Below are positions 32,441 to 44,684 of a stretch of 64,000 nucleotides of DNA, piece by piece. Positions within the stretch are counted from its first letter, which is position 1. Each line of letters starts with the position of its first letter. The DNA lies in the NCBI GenBank assembly GCA_037042915.1, contig CM073199.1, positions 3,658,001 to 3,722,000 on the forward strand, written 5' to 3'. The notes under the pieces are model-generated. The model saw only the letters and a program-made list of their open reading frames with translations. It was not told the origin of the DNA and ran no database searches. This DNA is from Auricularia sp. M13 (taxonomy: Eukaryota; Basidiomycota; Agaricomycetes; Auriculariales; Auriculariaceae). The translations under genes were made by a program, and so were the position numbers.

Positions 32441-33212
32441 TTACAGGTGTCGATGGCGGCGAGCAACGCACCATTGGATAATGGTATGCGGGACTGTATT
32501 GCGAGGGCACATCATGCCCTGAGCGGGACCGTCAGCCCACGCTGTGCTTCGCTCCCGCACAATAAACGCACCGTGGTGACGAAGCGCCGGCGGCAGGCGC
32601 GGACTGTCGTCGCTCTCTGGCGCTGGACGCTTGCGGGAGACTATTGCGTTGCTCGGAGGCTTCAAATGAGAAGCTCAGTAAGCCCTCGGAGACCCCTCGG
32701 AGGTTACGGAAACATACGTTCGCCAGCGCCTGCGGTGGAGGCGCCCACTGCCCGGGTCCGGCGAACGGATCTGTTGCCATGACCCAGTAAGCGTCTCATT
32801 TTTGGCCAGTCGTCGCTGGAACGTACACGAGGGATGGTACATGGTATGGTGGGTGCCAGGATGGTAATACTGGGGCGGGGGAGGAGCGCCGGTGCGCACA
32901 GGGGGGCCGATCGGCCGAACGGCACCGCGGCCGTCTCCAGGCGGCGGCGGATAACCCGAGTAGTGTCGCTGAGGCCCGCTGGGCGGCGGCGGCGGGGGTC
33001 GTGCCCACATTCGCAGCAGGAATGGTAGTGGTAGCAGGCAAGGGGCACAGATACGGCACGGCGCGGCTATTGGTCGACACGTGTCTTGTGACCCGGAAGC
33101 ATCTTTCCTCGGAGACCCGGCGACTTCCGCCAGCCACCCTGCCGCCCATCTGTAGAACCGCTGATGCCTCGTGACTGCTGCCCATTGTACCCGCCCGACG
33201 AATCGTGCTCAT
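32441..33212 (-). CDS. Proline/Gly-rich exons, perhaps 5' part of the zinc-finger gene
   Basis: Minus-strand segments with strong coding character and short intron-like gaps: MWARPPPPPPSGPQRHYSGY and GTHHTMYHPS (33010-32830), MATDPFAGPGQWAPPPQALA (32780-32720), then PPSNAIVSRKRPAPESDDSP (32660 onwards). Donor and acceptor sites allow chaining (for example GTATGT after PQALAN, acceptor TTTGAAG). The frame just upstream of the zinc-finger Met also reads sensibly (KPPKPRPSWPCLRSE). This may therefore be the N-terminal, low-complexity part of the zinc-finger gene or a separate small gene. I could not settle all joints. Confidence 0.35.
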
Positions 33213-34095
33213 TGCAGAGTTCTATAGGGGCATTTATTAGTAGATTGAGAATCGATTGAGGTCAATTCGATGGCAGTCACCGTTCCGCAGGCAGCTCAGG
33301 CCCGTTCCTCACGTGGCATATACTGTCTCCGTGGCCTGGGAGTCCATCAGCGCCACCCAGGGCTCCGAGTATTGGCTCCGCAACGTTTACCAGTCGCAGG
33401 AACGCACAGTCTCGCCTTTACGTGCCTAATTCGGCACTTCGATTCTCAACTGCAGAACAGGGTCATGTCTCCTATCGCGACGCCTTATGACCCGTAATAC
33501 GGTGTTACTCCATTTCTCTGCCGCCTGCAGCATGGGAAGCTAGCACGCCATTCCGAGTACTGCAGCCGCCATCTGTCCCGATCGGGACGAGAATCCCGCA
33601 ATTCGTATTTCTTGATGCGCGCGGGACCAGATGCCGGCGCCAAACGCGGTACTCGCTCCATCGGGCACAGTTGACCTGCAATGGTTTATGGCGGAGAGAC
33701 CATGTCGCTCTGCTGCTCTTAAACACATTGTATCACTATGCCGTTTATCTGTCTACGCATCATTCGCTGCATGCAGGGGAATAAACAAGGAACGGTTGGC
33801 CCGTCAGAGCGCAGTTTCTGAGCATGCGCAGCCGACAAAACATGATTCATACAGAAACCGCGGCTGCTGTTCCCAGATAGGTATCCTGCTGGTTGGAGGC
33901 TCAGGCTTGACTGATAACTCGAACTGCAGAACCTTCCGATTCCGATTAACGAAAGGAAACGTCAGTTCTCCTGCAGCGCATTGAGGCTCAGCCGAGACGC
34001 TCAAGTCGTGTCACAGTTGTCAACATCTTTACCTATCATACATCCGGAGTTACCACAAAATCAAGGCATACTAGGATCACAACATGATGGCGCAC
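33213..34095. other. Intergenic, no gene seen
   Basis: About 880 nt between the 5' side of the zinc-finger region and the 3' end of the NLR-like gene. The short frames show no family resemblance. Confidence 0.4.
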
Positions 34096-36247
34096 CTAAT
34101 GCGCGGAAATGCGTGAACCCGCGGAGGGCGTCCGACGCAGCGCAGCGGAGTGAGCATGGGCAACCCGACGCAGCGACGCGCGCTCGGCCGCGCTCTCCGC
34201 GGCAGAATCGATCACCGGGATCTTGGCCATGACGTCCGCGCGCAGGCTGGAGAGCATGGTCTGCAGCGCGCGCGTGCGGACGTACGCCGCGTTGAGCTGC
34301 TCACGCAGCAGCGCGTCGTCGTCGCTGGAGTCGTGCAGGATCAGCGAGTGGTAATGCGCGCGGATGTCGTCCAACAGCGGGATCTCCGACGCGGGGTCGC
34401 ACGCGCGCAGCACGAGGTGCCGCAGCGGCGCGTGCATCGTCACGTAGTCGCCGCTGGGAGTGACGTAGGTCAGCGCGAGACGGCACAGCGCGTCGATGAT
34501 GTCCGACGCCTGGGGGACGGACGGGAGCACCGCGCGCAGCTTCGTCAGGTTTATTCCTTGCGGGAGGTACGCGATGACGCGCAGGACGTGCAGCGCCATC
34601 GTCCCCGCGTTGACGAACTCCCATGAGCGGAAAGCCAGGTGGACGATGGCGGCGAGCAGCTGGTACTCCCAGCCGCCCTGCGCGTCGTTGTGGTCGCGCG
34701 CGTCATGCGTGAGGCGGTTGGCCTCCTCGGCGAACTGCGCGAGCGCTTCGTCAGCCTTCCAGCAGCTCTCCCGCGCGACTTTCGCGAGGAGGCTGATGGC
34801 GAGCGGGTGGTAGTTCAGCGCGCCGAGGAGTTGGTCCAGGCCGTCCTCGTCGATCCAGCCGCGGTAGGCTGCGGTGAACGTCTCGCGGGCAGCTTCGAAG
34901 TCCAGCTGGGGAACTTCGATCGTTTCGTAGGCGAGGTAGAACGGTAATGACGAGCTGCGCGCCGTGAACAGCATCACCACCGAATCGATCGCGCCAATGT
35001 CCGCGATGAAAGCCGCGATACGCCCGGAATCCTGCCCGGCCTGCAGAATGATGTCCACGCCGTCCAGCACGAGCATCGCGGGGCACGACTTGAGATGCTG
35101 CACAATAGCAATGGCAGCGAGATCATGGGGTGCATGCAAACCTAGCACGCGACAGACGTGGCCGAGGAACATGCCCAGCGTGATGGGCACCACGCCGCCG
35201 GTGTCGAGCTCCTCGAACGAAAGGAGGTACCGCTGCGCGCCGAAGTTCTGTTGGACGTCGTCGTGCTCGAGCACGGCGAGCGCGAGCGCCGTCTTGCCGA
35301 TCCCGCCAGTCCCAAGCAGCGCCATGTGGCGGAAACTCAACAATCCGCTGGTGATCTCAGCAATCTGCGATTCGCGTCCGTGGATGACTAGGCGCTCGCG
35401 GTACCGGGGAAGACGCTGCGAACCGCTGCGTGCAATTGTCAGCTGTAAATGCAAACAGCTTAACTGCCCGCTAAGGTTAGAGTACATACAATGCCGCGCT
35501 GGACGGACCGGCCACAGTGTCGCGGATGTCCTGTTTCGGACAGTTGAGCCAGGACATTGCACAGCGCTGCGTAGCTAAAATGAAATGCTATACCTGTATA
35601 TTCTTGTGCATTTGCATAATCGTCGTGTTCGCCATGAGCAAGAGGTTTGTCTGAAGTGCGCATAAGCCATTGACCGTGACGAGCATCCCCGCTGCACGCA
35701 CGCTGAAAAGTCGCTCGCAGCGCGCCAGGTCGTGCCTCCACTCTCCAATGGTTTCTTTATCTACATAGACGGAAACAAGCCGCCGAAAGAATCGGCGTTG
35801 CGTCCGCTGTGCCAGCTCCCGATGAATGCGAAAGGCGGTACTGTCAGTGAGGGGGTGCGCGTCAGCGTAGGAGGGTGAAAAAGGCGCCAACTGACTCTCT
35901 GAGGTCCTCGACGGCACTCATGAAGTCCATATTATGTTCCGCTTGCGGAACATGCATCGCGCGCTGCAGGATATCGGATATCGCGACGCATTCGCGGACG
36001 ATATCCGCGAAGTCCGCTTTGTTCTTCAACGTGTCCTAGGCAGCCTCTGGTGATTCACGAGCTGCAAGGACGTCTTAAAGGTATAACGCACTCTGACTAT
36101 GCACACAAGTCCTTCCAGAGAACTCAGAGCAACGCAGGCAATATCGACCGGGACGGCAGTCTTGGTGAAGCGGATGATGGACAGCGCGTACTCGAGCGCG
36201 CGCCGGCTTCCCTGCTCCGAGACGTCGGGGAGCTTCGTCCTCACCAT
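34096..36247 (-). CDS. STAND/NLR-like ATPase (NB-ARC or NACHT type), five exons
   Basis: Exons 36247-36098, 36035-35896, 35840-35594, 35530-35490 and 35425-34096 join in frame to 635 residues. The N-terminal 190 residues are the helical domain often seen before fungal STAND modules (KNKADFADIVRECVAISDIL, then RRFFRRLVSVYVDKETIGEW and IQDIRDTVAGPSSAA). The nucleotide-binding domain has the P-loop LLGTGGIGKTALALAVL at about 240 and a Walker B-like strand AMLVLDGVDI. It continues through helical and winged-helix-like regions to a stop at 34096. No clear WD40, ankyrin or TPR array follows, so the sensor region is short or degenerate. Such proteins switch signalling on upon ligand binding and are linked to self/non-self responses in fungi. 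Exon 4 (41 nt) is the least certain. Confidence 0.75.
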
Positions 36248-37216
36248 CGCGCACGAGGACGACGACAAAGAGGAGGCAAGGGATGGTCGTGCACACTGCA
36301 CAGGCGGGTCGCGTTGTTGGGTCTCCGCTGAGTCGGCCCGTTGCCAGCGCTTGACAGATTCGTGATGAGCACCGCCTCGCCAATCTTATCAATGGTTCCT
36401 CATTTAGACAATTGCCGGGCATTCCAAATCCTTTTGGGTGCTCTGAAGGTGCGCTTAGAGCTAATTGCTGTAGTATACAGTAAATCCCCGAGTTATTTCA
36501 CAGAGAATATCACCAAGTAAATGTATGCGTGGCATAAATGAGAGGATTCGATGGCGACTTCAGTTCAACTGCGCACAGCCAAGTGTGCCCCCAGCAAGCC
36601 CCCAGTGTGCCCCACACTGCCAACACAGTTGAGGTATCCAGTGCTGTATCAACGGCCCAGGCACAGAAATGAATGAGGATAAGGCAGTCCAGGGAACGCG
36701 GCAGGGTGCGAGTCGCCAGCAGTTATTCAGGGCTCCGTGTCGCCTCGAGCGTTTCCAGCAACAATTCTCGTCTCGAATGGTGCCAATCATGGCGCTGGCC
36801 TCCGAGGGTGTTGCTTGGTACCTCCGACTCGACGCTCGCCTCTCCACGCTGAGTCGTCTTCCATCTTGTCTCCTGCATGCCAAGAGCAGTCGCAGCGCAA
36901 GAATTGCTCCTCTGCTGGTGTCACGGCGCCGCTAACGCACATCGAAGCATCTTGATGGTACGCAGACTGTTTATAGCGCGTGAGGTGAAGACTCTCGCTA
37001 GCAGCACTGCTGGCGGGGGCGGTTGAATATACCAACAACTGCACCACAGACCGTCTGAATTGCCCAGACACTGGGGCATCAGCCCCAGTGAAAACGCGCA
37101 CTAGCGCGGGTGAGCGCGTCTGTGCTCTACCGGTCAGCCGGAAAAGATCCGATTGTAAATCTGAGCCTGGACAAGCCCGAGCTAGCGCAGACGAGTGTGC
37201 ACATCTTGAGCGCATA
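36248..37216. other. Intergenic, no gene seen
   Basis: About 970 nt. Contains a short patch of repeated agtgtgcccc-like units near 36585-36620 but no coding signal. Confidence 0.4.
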
Positions 37217-37711
37217 CTGTAGAGCTAATAATTATTACCGCGTCACGCGTCACAGAGGCCTCACGGCCCGGTAATAAATGTGTTTTGTAACGTGTCACAG
37301 GCCTCTCCTGGTAACAGGATGTCACGGTGTTCAGGCAGTCAATTCCTCACTTAGGACTGTCGGGAGCGGCACGCCTTCGGCGCGCAGCATGTATAACTAC
37401 AAAATCGGCAAATCTCACACTATCCCTTCAGAATCTCAGTGGTCAACACCATGATTATCACTGCACTGTCCATATTAGGCTTTCAGATACCTGAGGAGAC
37501 CTGGAAACAACCCTGAAATGGATAATTTTACTCAAGGCATCTTTCTCACAGTCTTGTTGTGCTTTGTCCTGCTGAGAACAAGCTGAGAAGTACCAATTCA
37601 GCGATTTTTTTCTCAGCTTGTGTGGCAATGTCACATGTCACAGGCACCCCAAGGTAATGTCTCCGACATGTCACGGCCCAACGTCCCCGGTAATAATTAT
37701 TAGCTCTACAG
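37217..37711. mobile_element. MITE-like element, 495 bp, perfect terminal repeats
   Basis: The left end CTGTAGAGCTAATAATTATT... is matched by an exact inverted copy at the right end (...AATAATTATTAGCTCTACAG); the repeats are 24 bp without a mismatch. TA flanks both sides (37215-37216 and 37712-37713), as expected for a TA-targeting DNA transposon. The interior is non-coding and holds several gtcacaggcctc-like repeats in both orientations. The exactness of the ends suggests recent activity. No autonomous partner is in the window. Confidence 0.8.
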
Positions 37712-38057
37712 TATCGCTCACCGCAGCTCGGTCAATCCGACATCTTTCCAGCGGCAAACCGCTGTCGCGCTCACGTGCACGGCTCCTGTGCAAAAAGCAC
37801 TAAGTTCGGAACTTGGGACACAACGCACTTGTGGCTCCCTGCTCGCCTTGCATACCCACCGCCGAAGTCTCTGCGAGGCCTGCAAGGCGGCCAATGGTAG
37901 AATGGGATTGCAGTAGAATATGCAACGTATTATCCGAGGTTTCGTACAAACTTCCAATGGTGCAATCAAGTTTTTCCTCCTGTGTGCTGTCGTGGAGAGG
38001 TTTAAAACGTTTCCTGCTAAACCACCAGCTCTGTGGCTTTCCCAGGCAGTCATCCGA

Positions 38058-41000
38058 ATGCCTGAGCGCACTTATTTCTGCTCATGCACTGCACGATGCT
38101 TGCGTGCCGGGCAGCGGGGCAAGGCGCTCAAGTACAGCACGTATAGGGCTCATGCGGTCTTTCGAGAGGCCGATGCGCGTGCACAACACACAGCCTCGAA
38201 TGTCAACCCGGCTGATGCACTGTCCTCGATGAGCACAGTGGGCGCCGGCACGCTCGATGCGGATAGTCCCCATCCCGACATTCCACCTGCCCAGACCCAG
38301 GTTTGCATGCAAACCTCCTAACGTTGCATCTGCTAATTAAATATTGACTTAGGACCTGGCCCGAGACTTTGTGACGAACACGGTGACTGCGGCTTCCGAG
38401 GATGTTGAGCAGGACGGTACGTCTTTAGAGCGGACTGAAGCTGCTTCACCGCTTACAGTGCTTTCTCTCAGCGCATGGGTCAGGCATGGATATCGAAGTC
38501 CCTCCATCTCCAGATCTCCATGACGAGATCAGCACGATAGTGCCAGAGGACGACCCGATTGTCGACCTCGGCAGCGCAGCTACTCAACTGCTCGAAGACG
38601 AGACTTTGCCTGAGCTCCCATCTCCCGGTGACGACTTCGACGAGTCGCGCATCGAAGAACTCGAGCAGGTTCGCCTCTTTATTGATGCGCTGAAGCGTGC
38701 GGACATTCGCAACGGCGATCTCTCGGACAAGGCCATCCAGCGTTTGACTCAGCCACTGCTCGAGCGCCCGGTTCTGGACGAGAAACTCGACCGCGATCTG
38801 CTACTGAGCCTGCGCTTGTATCTTGCGCATCTCAACAGCCCAGAGTCTGCGTACACTGCGTCTGTTCGTGCCTGTATGCAGGCACATCCCGAGGACAAGC
38901 TCTGGTCCCTATACCGTGTAAAGCAATGGATGGAGACCACGACGGGCGTCACTTCAATCGACTACGATATGTGCCCGAATAGCTGTCTCGCATACTCTGG
39001 TCCTCTTGCGGCACTCACTTCCTGCCCTTCCTGCGGCGTGTCGCGCTACCTGCCTGGAACCCGAAAGGCTCGTCAGCACTTCTCCACCATCCCACTTGCA
39101 CCAGTCATCCAGGCGCTATGTCGCGACCCTTCCATCTCTCAGCAGTTTGACTATGGCGCTCGGCGACTCGCAGAGCTTCAGCGCGAGGCAGACGCTAACA
39201 ACGGCCGCATCAGCATCATCGACGACATCCTCTGCGGTACCGAGGTTATCAATGCGTATCGCGCTGGCAGAATCAAGGGCTCTGATATTCTGCTCATGAT
39301 TTCGTACGATGGCTGCCAGATCTATAGAGACAAGCAGTCAGACTGCTGGATCTATATCTGGATCTTTCTCTCCATTGCTCCGGATATGCGCTACAAGCTA
39401 CGTTCCGTCCAACCGGGTGGATTCATTCCTGGGCCCAGAAAGCCCGGGAACTTCGAGTCGTTCATCTTCCCAGGTCTCCATCACGTTGCGGCCGTTAATC
39501 GGCTTCCGGGCGGTGGTCTTCCCGTCTGGCGCGCTCACACAAACACCGTGTCCACCCATCGCCTGTTCATTGTTGCAGCAGGTGCTGATGGCCCTGCGAT
39601 GACCAGTTTGAACGGTTTGGTCGGGTACAGCGGGCGGCTTGGCTGCCGCTTCTTCTGCCTGATCAAGACCAGGCGCAAGCCTGGTCAGGGCGGCCACCAC
39701 TATCCCTGCTTGCTGAAACCAAATGGAGACTATGCTGTCGAGGGCAGTAACCATGCCGATTACCCCGTAACAGAGCTTCCTTCTGCGTATTCGGGCGACT
39801 ATCTGTCGCAGCTCCGTCTCGTCATGGAATCATCCAGCAACGCCGAGTACGCGCGTCGACGTGCTGCTTCGGGAATTGCACGCCCTAGCATTCTCGGTGG
39901 ACTGGGAAACGACATTCTAGGTGTGCCGCGCATGTGCGGTGGCGACATCATGCACCTCGTCCTAAATCTTGGCGAGCTACTGATTCCGCTGTGGCGTGGG
40001 ACTTTCGAGCGCTCCTCTACTGACAAGGAGCTCTGGTACTGGGCAACGCTTACTGGAAGAACATGGGAGCAACATGGCACAGATGTTGCTGCGGCTACGG
40101 CTTGTCTTCCTGGCTCGTTTGGCCGCGCTCCTCGCAACCCCGCTGAGAAGATCAACAGTGGGTACAAGCAATGGGAATGGCTACTATATCTGTTCGGTCT
40201 ATGTCCTGGCCTTTTATACAAGGTACTCCCAGAAAATATCTGGAAGTCCTTCTGTAAACTGGTACGCGGCATGAGAATGCTCTATCAGTATAAGTCATCA
40301 CCTAACGAATCTGCCTACATCTCCATGCTCTTTCAGACGTTTCAGATAGAGTACGAGGAGATGTACTACGAGCGCCGCGCCGATCGGATCCACTTTGTCC
40401 GGCAGAGCATCCATGTGCTCACGCACTACGCTCCCGAAATCGTTCGCTTCAGTCCCGGACTCTGCTCCTCGCAGTATCCAATGGAGCGTACCATTGGAAA
40501 CCTCACTCAGGAGCTTCGTCTGCATTCGGCTCCGTACGCAAACTTGTCTCAGCGTGGCTTTCTCCGCTGCGCAGTGAATGCTCTGTATGCTCTGATTCCT
40601 GGCCTTCCCCTTGCACCGCCAGCTTCGTCGAGCTCAATAGAGCTCGGTAATGGTTATGCTCTCTTGCCAAAGGGAGACAGATCCATCTGGACGTTGGCTG
40701 ACGACGAGCTTGCTGCATTCCGGCGATATCTACCAAATTCTCCGCCTCGCGTTGTTCGGTGGGCGAGGTTGCGCCTTCCAAATGGTCAGATTGCTCGATC
40801 CAGGTTCAAAGAGTTGCAAATCACACGTCAGAATTTGCGAAACACTCGCAATGTCAAGGTACAACTCCCTAATTGTGCGCCAGAGTCAGTGACTTATAAC
40901 AGTGTGCAGTTGAATCTCGATGGACGCATCTGTTTCGCCGACGTCCACTTCTACTTTCAGTACATTGTCGACCACGTCGTGCACAATCTGTGCATGGCAT

Positions 41001-41275
41001 CAACATACACTGGTCCAGACCGATCACTATATGAACACTCCAGCGGTACGGTCTACTCGTGCTCGCTGACAACCGACATTGTCATTGTCGATGTTCGGGC
41101 CGTTCAGTCGGTCGTCGCCATGGTCCCTCACTCTCTCACCCTTCTTGCCGCAGCAGAATTACAGGATCAGTTTGCTGGTCGTGTTTTTGTTGTAGAACGA
41201 CCTGGCTTGGAGGTTTTGGCCCTCGGTGACCCTGAACCTGACACCGAACGCAATGACGTTGAGAACTACGAGTAG
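38058..41275 (+). CDS. Tnp2 (CACTA) transposase
   Basis: Exons 38058-38300, 38353-38416 and 38484-41275 join in frame to 1032 residues. The first exon carries a Cys-rich head typical of these proteins (YFCSCTARCLRAGQRGKALK, then YRAHAVFREADAR). The long exon has the Tnp2 zinc-ribbon-like motif MCPNSCLAYSGPLAALTSCP followed by CGVSRY. The catalytic region comes next: LMISYDGCQIYRDKQSDCWI, then GGFIPGPRKPGNFESFIFPG, and NGLVGYSGRLGCRFFC. It mobilises the element by cut-and-paste. No stop or frame change interrupts it. The Met at 38058 was chosen because it directly precedes the Cys-rich head. Confidence 0.85.
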
Positions 41276-41454
41276 CAGTGAGAATCTATATCCATGAATA
41301 CATTTCTTGTACCTAGCCTCGCCACTATCTCATGACCAAATTACTCATGCACTTTGGACTTCATTTCCTACATTGGAATGTTGTAAAGACTGCCGTTACG
41401 CGACGCTTAGACAAACTCCGCTCTTCTTGCTCATAAGATTTTCGTCCTACCAGC

Positions 41455-42849
41455 ATGTTCACAATTCCTGGGTCTACTCCCCTCGCCAATATGCGCATTC
41501 GCAACCTAGGCACTCGGGCTGGACGAGCAGCTTCGCCAAGCGCCGGAAGTTCCTCGGGCACACCGACTCCCAGGACGGTGTCATTCGACCTGCCACATAC
41601 CCCAACGTCAGCTCAAACGGCCTTCCATGCTGGTCGTCCAACAGTCGATCTGGGATCAGCAAATACTACCCAGGTAAGATCCTGAACAATGTCTCTCCAG
41701 ATTTTATTGAGTAATTGCTTGATCGCAGTCGCCTTTGACGGAAGCACTGCTGTTCCAGATGTCTTCGCAGTTGGACAGTGTTGCAGCGCACGTCAAATTG
41801 CTAACAGTGTCGGTGTCGGAACTCCAGTACGTTGCTCGTTGCTGACATTATCGGAATGTCTTTATTGACATGTGCCAAAGAACCTCGCAGGCAGAAATAG
41901 CCAAAGCGATCCAGCTTCTCAAGCAAGGCAGCCAGTCCGATTCCAACCTTACAGCAGAAGAGGCGGCACTCATGGCACGCATCGAGAAGCACGCCCGCCA
42001 GACCTTTGACAGGGCCGACTTTCCGGACGTCGAACACTAGGATCTATCGGACTATACCGCAGAGAAGAAGGTACGGCACAGTACTAACAATAACGAGATG
42101 GGCCTTTGGTTCATACAGGATCAAAACGGAAAGCAGATTCCAAAAGATCGCTCGAACGCTATCCGGCACTACTCCAAAGCCGTCTGGACACTCTTCCTCA
42201 AGCTCAAAATCGCCCCGCAGGGGCATTGGAATAAAGGCGACAACGAAACGTGGGACCTATTCGCCAGCATCATGTGCGAGCGTTTCCCGGAGCTGGCCCT
42301 TTGCTCCAAAGACTGGAAATGCCATCGGCTTGCCATGATAGACTATCCGTCGTGGTATAGCAGGAAGCTTGGGAAGCGCAGCAAGCGTGGTAACGACTCT
42401 GATTCGGACGACGGCAATACAACTGGTCGCAAGCGGGCGCGGTGCGTGCAGCGGCCCGGCGATGCGCGGTTTTGTCTGACGCAGCTTGGTCCAGCACTTC
42501 AACGTCAGCTTCAAAGGAGGCCCACCCTGCGCCAGCTCCACGTGTGCCAAGCCCTGCAGCACACACTGCTACTTCTGCGAGAGCAGCTCTCCATGCAGAT
42601 CGGGATCCAGGAGACGTCCAACTGGACGACACGCACCCGGGCGGTGAAACCCACCTATCGCTCGAGGATTTTCTTCACAAAGAGTTGGAATCGATGCCGG
42701 TACGACATTAGCACTGCAGTATGTTCCTTCACTGACTGAGCCAATAGCCTGAGCCTGGCAATTGGGACGGGCTCGGCGAGCACAGCATGTTCTGGCGGTT
42801 TGGGTCCACCACGACTGCAGGTTCCTCGTCACAACAGCTGCCAGCCGGG

Positions 42850-42880
<31 letters not shown>

Positions 42881-44684
42881 CCGTACCGCCACCGCCGCCG
42901 CCGCAGCAGCAGCCCGTATCACTGCCGCCAACGCAGCAGCAGCAGCAGCTGCCCATACCACCGCCGCCGACGCAGCAGCAGCAGCAGCAGCTGCCCGTAC
43001 CACCGCCGCTGCCGCCACAGCAGCAAGAGCAGCCCCTACTGCCGTCGCCGCCGCAGCAGCAGCAGCAGCAGCCCGTACCGCCGCCGCCGACGCAGCAGCA
43101 GCAGCGGCTGCCCATACCACCGCCGCGGCCGCAGCAGCAGCAGCAGCCCGTATCACTGCCGCCAACGCAGCAGCAGCAGCAGCTGCCCGTACCACCGCCG
43201 CTGCCGCCACAGCAGCAAGAGCAGCCCCTACTGCCGTCGCCGCCGCAGCAGCAGCAGCAGCAGCCCGTACCACCGCCGCCGACGCAGCAGCAGCAGCAGC
43301 CCGTACCACTGCCGCCGACGCAGCAGCAGCAGCGGCTGCCCATACCACCGCCGCCGACGCAGCAGCAGCAGCAGCAGCTGCCCGTACCACCGCCGCTGCC
43401 GCCACAGCAGCAAGAGCAGCCCCTACTGCCGTCGCCGCCGCCGCCGCCGCGCCGCCGCAGCCGTACCACCGCCGCTGCCGCCACAGCAGCAAGAGCAGCC
43501 CCCCTGCCGTCGCCGCCGCCGCCGCCGCAGCCGCCGCAGCCCGTACCACCGCCGCCGACGCAGCAGCAAGAGCAGCCCCTACTGCCGTCGCCGCCGCCGC
43601 CGCAGCCGCCGCAGCCCGTACCACCGCCGCCGACGCAGCAGCAGCAGCAGCGGCTGCCCATACCACCGCTGCCGACGCAGCAGCAGCAGCAGCAGCAGCT
43701 TCCCGTACCGCCGTCGCCGACGCAGCAGCAGCAGCCCGTACTGCCGCCGCTGCTGCCGCAGCACTTGCCCATACCCCCACCGCCGCCACAGCAGTCATCG
43801 CCATTCCCTACCGCCGGCCCGCGACAAATCAGGCTGGTTGTTCGGCCGCCTGTGCCTCTTGGAAAGGACAAGCAGCCCGAGTCCGGTGAGTCTGCATTTA
43901 GTTGACCATGCTCCGCTCATGTCGTGCACAGTGACCAAGGCATTTAACGCGGCTGCAGCAGTCAAAGATGCGCGCGGCAAGACTCTTCAGCCTAAGAAAA
44001 TGCCCTCCCACGACTACTCTTGCAAAAAGTCGACGGCAGCAAAGCCGAATGTGGAGTACGTTCCTCGCGGTGCCTGTTGATCTTCCCTCATCGTGACACT
44101 GCAGATCGCTCATTCGAGATGCGTGGGTTGCAAGCCAAGCCAAGCCCATGCAAATGGCATTCGTGGCATACTGGAATGAGGTGATTCACCAGCCCGAGAG
44201 CTTACAGGTTCGGGTCTTTCTTTGCTTTCCCATATGACACTCATGCACTCTGCAGCCATTCTACGACATGCTTGCGGAGCTTCAGGCAAGCAGCGCGACA
44301 GCAGCGCCCGGTACATCGAAGAGTACAAAAGCCCCATCCTAATTTTATCTAGCATGTGCATGTACTGTCGCCCACTGCGTTGTCTAGTCCATATTAGAAT
44401 ATGATTTGTTTTCATTCTTATCGTGCCAGATATAGCAAGCCGCAAATATGAAATACCGCTCTCGTACGCTCTCAGACGCTTGCAGACGCAAGGCACTGTC
44501 AACAGGACTATGACGCTCTGCTGCGCTCTTTACAGCTTGCGCGGAAGCGAGCGCTCCTCGCCGCGGCCCAGCGCTCGCCATCGCTCCAAAATCCTCTCGA
44601 TTTTGAAGCTCTGCAGAGCCGTGCCGATCAAAACCGAGCGCAGCTGTATGGCTCATTCCGGCTTGTTCCCGCTCACCCGTGCTA
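41455..44684 (+). CDS. CACTA companion protein with Gln/Pro repeat region, multi-exon
   Basis: The model starts at Met 41455 with exon 41455-41673 (MFTIPGSTPLANMRIRNLG...). Helical exons follow (SPLTEALLFQMSSQLDSVAA; AEIAKAIQLLKQGSQSDSNL), then a Trp-rich domain (NEMGLWFIQDQNGKQIP, HWNKGDNETWDLFASIMCER, FPELALCSKDWKCHRLAMID), a basic/acidic linker and LEDFLHKELESMP. After an intron comes a Gln/Pro repeat of about 300 residues. The last exons read VTKAFNAAAAVKDARGKTLQ, MQMAFVAYWNEVIHQPESLQ, and a coiled coil ending GSFRLVPAHPC. Exon joints after 44080 are approximate. The FPELALC...W signature recurs in proteins next to basidiomycete Tnp2 genes (from memory). Role unknown; perhaps a DNA-binding or regulatory partner of the transposase. 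Confidence 0.55.
42853..43770 (+). repeat. CAG/CCG compound repeat coding Gln and Pro
   Basis: About 0.9 kb of alternating (CAG)n and (CCG)n-like blocks. Higher-order units recur, for example QLPVPPPLPPQQQEQPLLPS appearing three times and VPPPPTQQQQ several times. The coding frame reads Gln/Pro; the other two plus frames read Ala/Thr and Ser/Arg. Two minus frames are also open across it, because triplet repeats of this type contain no stop in most frames. Confidence 0.9.

Larger units (their letters stand above)
38058..44684 (+). mobile_element. CACTA (En/Spm, Tnp2) DNA transposon, coding part
   Basis: A Tnp2-type transposase gene (38058-41275) is followed 180 bp downstream by a second same-strand gene (41455 to about 44684). 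This two-gene layout is common in basidiomycete CACTA elements. Terminal inverted repeats starting CACTA/CACTG could not be found on either side, so the limits given are those of the genes only. The transposase frame is fully open, so the element may be recent. Confidence 0.7.

Noticed and set aside
34150-35578. Plus-strand frames opposite the NLR-like gene
   Set aside because: Arg/Ala-rich shadows of the minus-strand gene, which has P-loop and Walker B motifs.
37217-37711. Inverted repeat read as the left end of the CACTA transposon
   Set aside because: Both ends of the repeat are present within 495 bp with their own TA flanks, so it is a separate small element; no further copy is found beyond 44684.
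42569-43871. Long minus-strand frames (about 380-411 codons of Ala/Val or Cys/Gly) over the CAG/CCG repeat
   Set aside because: They are the complement of triplet repeats that lack stops; composition is pure repeat and the plus-strand Gln/Pro frame connects to exons on both sides.
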